From contig JASBZH010000031.1 in the NCBI GenBank assembly GCA_029983555.1, positions 1-17,772 on the forward strand: DNA of 17,772 bases. The letters are read 5' to 3'. The stretch is from Peptoniphilus sp. GTDB lineage: Bacteria > Bacillota > Clostridia > Tissierellales > Peptoniphilaceae. Numbering within the stretch: the stretch's first letter is position 1; every line of letters starts with the position of its first letter. The position numbers and the translations under genes were made by a program. This document shows positions 14,532 through 17,772 of the stretch, one piece after another. The notes under the pieces were generated by a model. It was not told the origin of the DNA, made no database searches, and saw only the letters and a program-made list of their open reading frames with translations.

Positions 14532-16469
14532 ATGTCAAGTATGTACAAAACAACAGAGGAACATGAAGAACTTCGAAAAGCTGTTAGAGCTTTTGCAGAA
14601 TCTGAAATTAAACCATTATCTTTTGGTCTAGACCAAAATAATGAATTCCCTGAAGATATCATCAAACAAATTGGTGAAAATGGATGGATGGGTCTTCCTT
14701 ATTCTGAAGAAGAAGGCGGAGCTGGCAAAGACGTAATTTCTTATGCAATTGCAGTCGAAGAATTATCAAGAGTAGATGCCGGTGTTGGTGTTGTGCTTTC
14801 AGCTCACACTTCTCTAGGATCTTATCCAATCCAAGCATTTGGTACTAAAGAACAAAAAGAAAAATATTTAAAACCACTTGCACAAGGTAAAAAACTTGGT
14901 GCTTTCGGTCTTACTGAACCAAACGCTGGTTCTGACGCTGGTGGAACTGAAACTACAGCTGTTTTAGAAGGAGACCACTACGTTTTAAATGGTAATAAAA
15001 TATTTATAACAAATGCTCCAGCAGCTGACTTTTATGTAGTATATGCTGTAACAACTCCAGGTATTGGAACTCACGGAATTTCTGCATTTATCGTTGAAAA
15101 AGGCTGGGACGGATTCACATTCGGAGATCACTACGATAAATTAGGTATAAGATCATCAACTACTGCAGAACTTCAATTTAACAATGTAAAGATTCCTAAA
15201 GAAAACTTACTTGGTAAAGAAGGACAAGGATTTAGAATTGCAATGCAAACACTTGATGGTGGTAGAATTGGTATTGCATCTCAAGCACTTGGAATTGCTC
15301 AAGGAGCATATGAAGCAGCACTTGCTTATGCTAAAGAAAGAGTTCAATTTGGAAGACCAATTGCTCAACAACAAGCAGTTGCTTTTAAAATTGCTGATAT
15401 GGCAACTAAGATTAGAGCTGCAAGACTTATGGTTTATTCAGCAGCTGAAATGAAACAAAACCACGAAAAATATTCAATGGAAGCTGCAATGGCAAAAACA
15501 GTTGCATCTGAAGTTGCAATGTGGGTTGTTAATGAAGCTCTTCAAATTCACGGCGGTAATGGATATCTTAAAGGAATGGACGTTGAAAGATTCTTTAGAG
15601 ATGCTAAGATCACTACAATTTATGAAGGTACATCTGAAATTCAAAGAGTTGTTGTTGCAAATAACATCATTGGACATGCACCAAAGAAAAAAGGTAGAGC
15701 AGCTGCTATAGATAAAAAATCTGGACCTATTACAGGCGATAGAAAAAGAGAAATAATTAAAGCCGACACTCCAGAAGAAGCTGTAGAAATTTTAGTTAAA
15801 AACTTAGAAAAAGACGGATACGACTTCTCAGTAGGTATTCCAATTGATACTCCAATCTACGAAGCTGAAAGAGTAGTTTCTGTAGGTAATGCAATTGGCG
15901 GAGAAGAAAATATGGACATGGCAAGAGAACTTGCTCACGCTGCAGGCGCTGCACTAGGTTCTTCAAGACCAGTAGCTGAAACTCTTAAACTTGTACCTCT
16001 TGAAAGATACGTTGGTATGTCTGGACAAAAATTCAATGGTAACCTATATATAGCATGCGGTATCTCTGGAGCTGTTCAACACTTAAAGGGTATTAAAAAC
16101 GCATCAACAATTGTTGCTATAAACAAAAATGCTGGAGCACCTATTTTCAAGAACTGTGACTATGGTATAGTAGGAGATATTTTTGAAATCATGCCTCTAT
16201 TGACAGAAGCACTTGGCACTGGCGAAAAGGAACCAGCTCCACCAATGAAAAAAGTAAGAAGATCTAAACCTAGAAAATTAGCTCCTAATTTTAAAGTTAT
16301 GGTTTGTCCTGGTTGCGGTTATGAATATGACCCTAACTACGGTGACCCAGAAGGCGAAATTGATCCAGGTACAGAATTTGAAAAATTGCCAGATGACTGG
16401 ACATGCCCACGTTGCCAAGAAGAAAAACAAAACTTTATTGAAGAAGAATATCCTGAAGATAGGAAATAA
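14532..16469 (+). CDS. Fusion: acyl-CoA dehydrogenase - ETF-alpha FAD domain - rubredoxin
   Basis: The 645-residue protein carries three redox modules. Residues 1-380 are a complete acyl-CoA dehydrogenase, with AFGLTEPNAGSD (124-135) in the FAD/substrate site, the GGRIGIASQALGIAQGA stretch (243-259), ERVQFGRPI (269-277), IHGGNGY (339-345) and YEGTSEIQR (364-372), where E365 is the expected catalytic base. Residues about 400-565 are the C-terminal FAD-binding domain of ETF-alpha; the LYIACGISGAVQH segment (505-517) continuing to IN (530-531) fits the ETF-alpha signature. After a basic linker (573-587), residues about 588-638 form a rubredoxin with C592, C595, C625 and C628 and YDPNYGDP / LPDDW. 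The ETF-alpha N-terminal domain and ETF-beta are absent. RBS AGAGGAGG (14519-14526) fixes the ATG. A flavodiiron gene follows 14 nt later. I infer electron flow from acyl-CoA via two FADs to the rubredoxin iron, then to the flavodiiron protein. Similar fusions exist in other anaerobes as far as I recall; direction and acyl substrate are unproven. Confidence 0.93.
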   Translation: MSSMYKTTEEHEELRKAVRAFAESEIKPLSFGLDQNNEFPEDIIKQIGENGWMGLPYSEEEGGAGKDVISYAIAVEELSRVDAGVGVVLSAHTSLGSYPIQAFGTKEQKEKYLKPLAQGKKLGAFGLTEPNAGSDAGGTETTAVLEGDHYVLNGNKIFITNAPAADFYVVYAVTTPGIGTHGISAFIVEKGWDGFTFGDHYDKLGIRSSTTAELQFNNVKIPKENLLGKEGQGFRIAMQTLDGGRIGIASQALGIAQGAYEAALAYAKERVQFGRPIAQQQAVAFKIADMATKIRAARLMVYSAAEMKQNHEKYSMEAAMAKTVASEVAMWVVNEALQIHGGNGYLKGMDVERFFRDAKITTIYEGTSEIQRVVVANNIIGHAPKKKGRAAAIDKKSGPITGDRKREIIKADTPEEAVEILVKNLEKDGYDFSVGIPIDTPIYEAERVVSVGNAIGGEENMDMARELAHAAGAALGSSRPVAETLKLVPLERYVGMSGQKFNGNLYIACGISGAVQHLKGIKNASTIVAINKNAGAPIFKNCDYGIVGDIFEIMPLLTEALGTGEKEPAPPMKKVRRSKPRKLAPNFKVMVCPGCGYEYDPNYGDPEGEIDPGTEFEKLPDDWTCPRCQEEKQNFIEEEYPEDRK

Positions 16470-16483
16470 TTGGGAGGTACCAA

Positions 16484-17728
16484 ATGTATAATATAAGAAA
16501 AGTAGCAGAAGATTTATATTATGTAGGAGGAAGCGACAAAAGAATAGAACTATTTGAAAACATGTTTCCTATTCCTGATGGCGTTTCATATAACTCATAT
16601 CTTCTTTTAGATGAAAAGACAGTATTAATAGATACAGTAGATTGGTCTATAGTTAAAGACTATCTAAAGAAAGTTGAAATAGTGTTAGATGGAAGAGATC
16701 TTGATTATCTTCTAATCCACCACATGGAACCAGACCACTGCTCAGCTATTGAAGAAATTTGCTTAAGATATCCAAATGTAACTGTAATTGCTAGTGAACA
16801 AGCATTCCAATTCATGAGACAAATGGGATATGATATCAATGAAGATCAAGCTATGATAGTTCAAGAAGGAGATACAGTAAGCTTTGGTAAACACACATTT
16901 GCATTTGTTGAAGCACCAATGGTTCACTGGCCAGAAGTTCTAATGTCACTTGATACAGCAAATGGCGTATTATTTACAGCTGACGGATTTGGTTCATTTA
17001 AAGCACTTGATGGTAAACTTTTTGCAGACGAAGTTGACTGGGAAAGAGATTGGCTTGATGAAGCTAGAAGATACCTTACAAATATCGTAGGTAAATATGG
17101 ACCTTTCGTTCAAGAAGTTCTTAAAAAAGCTGGACCTCTTCTTCCACAAGTTAAATATATTGCTCCTCTTCACGGACTTGTATGGAGAGAAAATCTTGAC
17201 TACTTCATTGGCAAATATGACAAATGGTCAAAATATGAACCAGAAGATGAAGGTGTTCTAATAGTATACGCATCAATGTATGGAAATACTGCAGCTGCAG
17301 CACAAGAACTTGCTAACAACCTTGTAATGAAAGGTGTTAAGAAAGTTGAAGTTTATGATGTATCTAAAACTGATACTTCAGTATTAATTTCAAAGACTTT
17401 CCAATATTCTCACTTAGTTCTTGCATCTGTAACTTACAACCTTGGAATTTATCCAAAGATGAAGAATTACCTAATGGATTTAGCTGCACTTAATGTTCAA
17501 AACAGAACAGTAGCTATTATCGAAAACGGTACATGGGCTTGTACAGTTGGGGATAAAATGGAAGACTACATTGATGAAAACTTAAAATTATTTGATGTTT
17601 TAAATGAAAGAGTTACAATCAACAGTTCATTAACTGAAGCTAACAAAAACGACATGAACGCATTAGAAGACTCTATCATCGAATCAATGAAGAAAATTAG
17701 AGAAGTAAAAGAAAAATTTGAAGAATAA
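16484..17728 (+). CDS. fprA: Flavodiiron protein (FprA/ROO-type O2 or NO reductase)
   Basis: The 414-residue class-A flavodiiron protein reduces O2 to water (or NO to N2O) in the anaerobe cytosol, normally taking electrons from rubredoxin. The N-terminal metallo-beta-lactamase-like domain keeps all expected diiron ligands: H80, E82, D84 and H85 in HMEPDHCS, H148 in APMVHWPE, D167 in TADGFG and H230 in PLHGLVW. The C-terminal flavodoxin domain starts near 257, with the FMN phosphate loop SMYGNT (264-269) and ENGTWA (347-352). There is no C-terminal rubredoxin or flavin-reductase extension, so an external rubredoxin is needed; the upstream gene encodes one fused to an acyl-CoA dehydrogenase. 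RBS GGGAGGT (16472-16478) is 5 nt before ATG 16484. It is the second and last gene of the operon. O2 versus NO preference cannot be read from the sequence. Confidence 0.95.
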   Translation: MYNIRKVAEDLYYVGGSDKRIELFENMFPIPDGVSYNSYLLLDEKTVLIDTVDWSIVKDYLKKVEIVLDGRDLDYLLIHHMEPDHCSAIEEICLRYPNVTVIASEQAFQFMRQMGYDINEDQAMIVQEGDTVSFGKHTFAFVEAPMVHWPEVLMSLDTANGVLFTADGFGSFKALDGKLFADEVDWERDWLDEARRYLTNIVGKYGPFVQEVLKKAGPLLPQVKYIAPLHGLVWRENLDYFIGKYDKWSKYEPEDEGVLIVYASMYGNTAAAAQELANNLVMKGVKKVEVYDVSKTDTSVLISKTFQYSHLVLASVTYNLGIYPKMKNYLMDLAALNVQNRTVAIIENGTWACTVGDKMEDYIDENLKLFDVLNERVTINSSLTEANKNDMNALEDSIIESMKKIREVKEKFEE

Positions 17729-17739
17729 TTTTTAATATG

Positions 17740-17771
17740 GATCGGCCATTTAAACTGGCCGGTCTTTTTTT
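17740..17771 (+). terminator. Terminator of the fusion / flavodiiron operon
   Basis: A 9-bp GC-rich stem (17740-17748 with 17756-17764; GATCGGCCA and TGGCCGGTC, one G-U pair) with a 7-nt loop is followed by seven T residues (17765-17771). It starts 12 nt after the stop codon. Confidence 0.92.
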
Positions 17772-17772
17772 A

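Noticed and set aside
15211..15711. Out-of-frame open frames within the fusion gene, considered as a sign of frameshift
   Set aside because: The main frame runs uninterrupted with all family motifs in order; the others are Leu/Lys-rich shadows.
14532..16469. Possibility that the fusion is two or three genes joined by a sequencing error
   Set aside because: One frame continues across both junctions with plausible linkers and no internal ribosome binding site plus start at the domain borders.
1..17772. CRISPR arrays, tRNA/rRNA genes, insertion sequences or integrase-type attachment sites
   Set aside because: No regularly spaced identical repeats, cloverleaf-like segments, transposase motifs or terminal inverted repeats were seen.

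Overview
The window reads as chromosome of a low-GC, anaerobic Gram-positive bacterium. It is AT-rich with almost exclusively AGA arginine codons, uses strong GGAGG-type ribosome binding sites and TTG alternative starts, and encodes lipoproteins and oxygen-sensitive flavin and Fe-S chemistry. The gene content (a giant CoA-dehydratase activase-like protein, a PfoR-like membrane protein, an acyl-CoA dehydrogenase fused to ETF-alpha and rubredoxin domains, a flavodiiron protein) suggests a peptidolytic anaerobe of the Tissierellia/Peptoniphilaceae type. That placement is inference. I see no mobile elements, CRISPR arrays, tRNA or rRNA genes.

Layout. (1) 1-4445: a single 1424-residue protein with two ASKHA-type activase domains and two dehydratase-related regions, with its own promoter and terminator. 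(2) 4474-6929, minus strand: a secreted, lipid-anchored class-I glutamine-amidotransferase-like hydrolase (peptidase C26). Upstream of it lies a separate two-gene unit encoding a small lipoprotein and a secreted copper-amine-oxidase-N-like (stalk) protein, coupled by a TAATG overlap. (3) 7037-12881, plus strand: a tight five-gene operon, cca - glmM - degV-family - xpaC-family - telA-family, with junctions of 0 to 9 nt and one terminator. (4) 12918-13937, minus strand: a PfoR/PTS_EIIC_2-type membrane protein that converges on the operon. (5) 13938-14531: a 594-nt AT-rich divergent spacer with three copies of an unexplained repeat and a strong promoter. (6) 14532-17771: a two-gene operon with its own terminator.

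The most interesting unit is the last one. Its first gene joins an acyl-CoA dehydrogenase, the FAD-binding domain of ETF-alpha and a rubredoxin in one chain. The second gene, 14 nt downstream, is a flavodiiron protein, the classical rubredoxin-dependent O2 (or NO) reductase. Together they could form a short wire from acyl-CoA oxidation to O2 reduction. The -10 end of the promoter overlaps a sequence matching 11 of 14 defined positions of a PerR-type 7-1-7 box, which would fit oxygen or peroxide control. The domains are seen in the sequence; the complete electron path and its regulation are inferred.

Promoters are consistent across the window. Four of the five I can place have a TGN extension before a perfect TATAAT and a poor -35. 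The promoter of the fusion operon instead has a perfect TTGACA.
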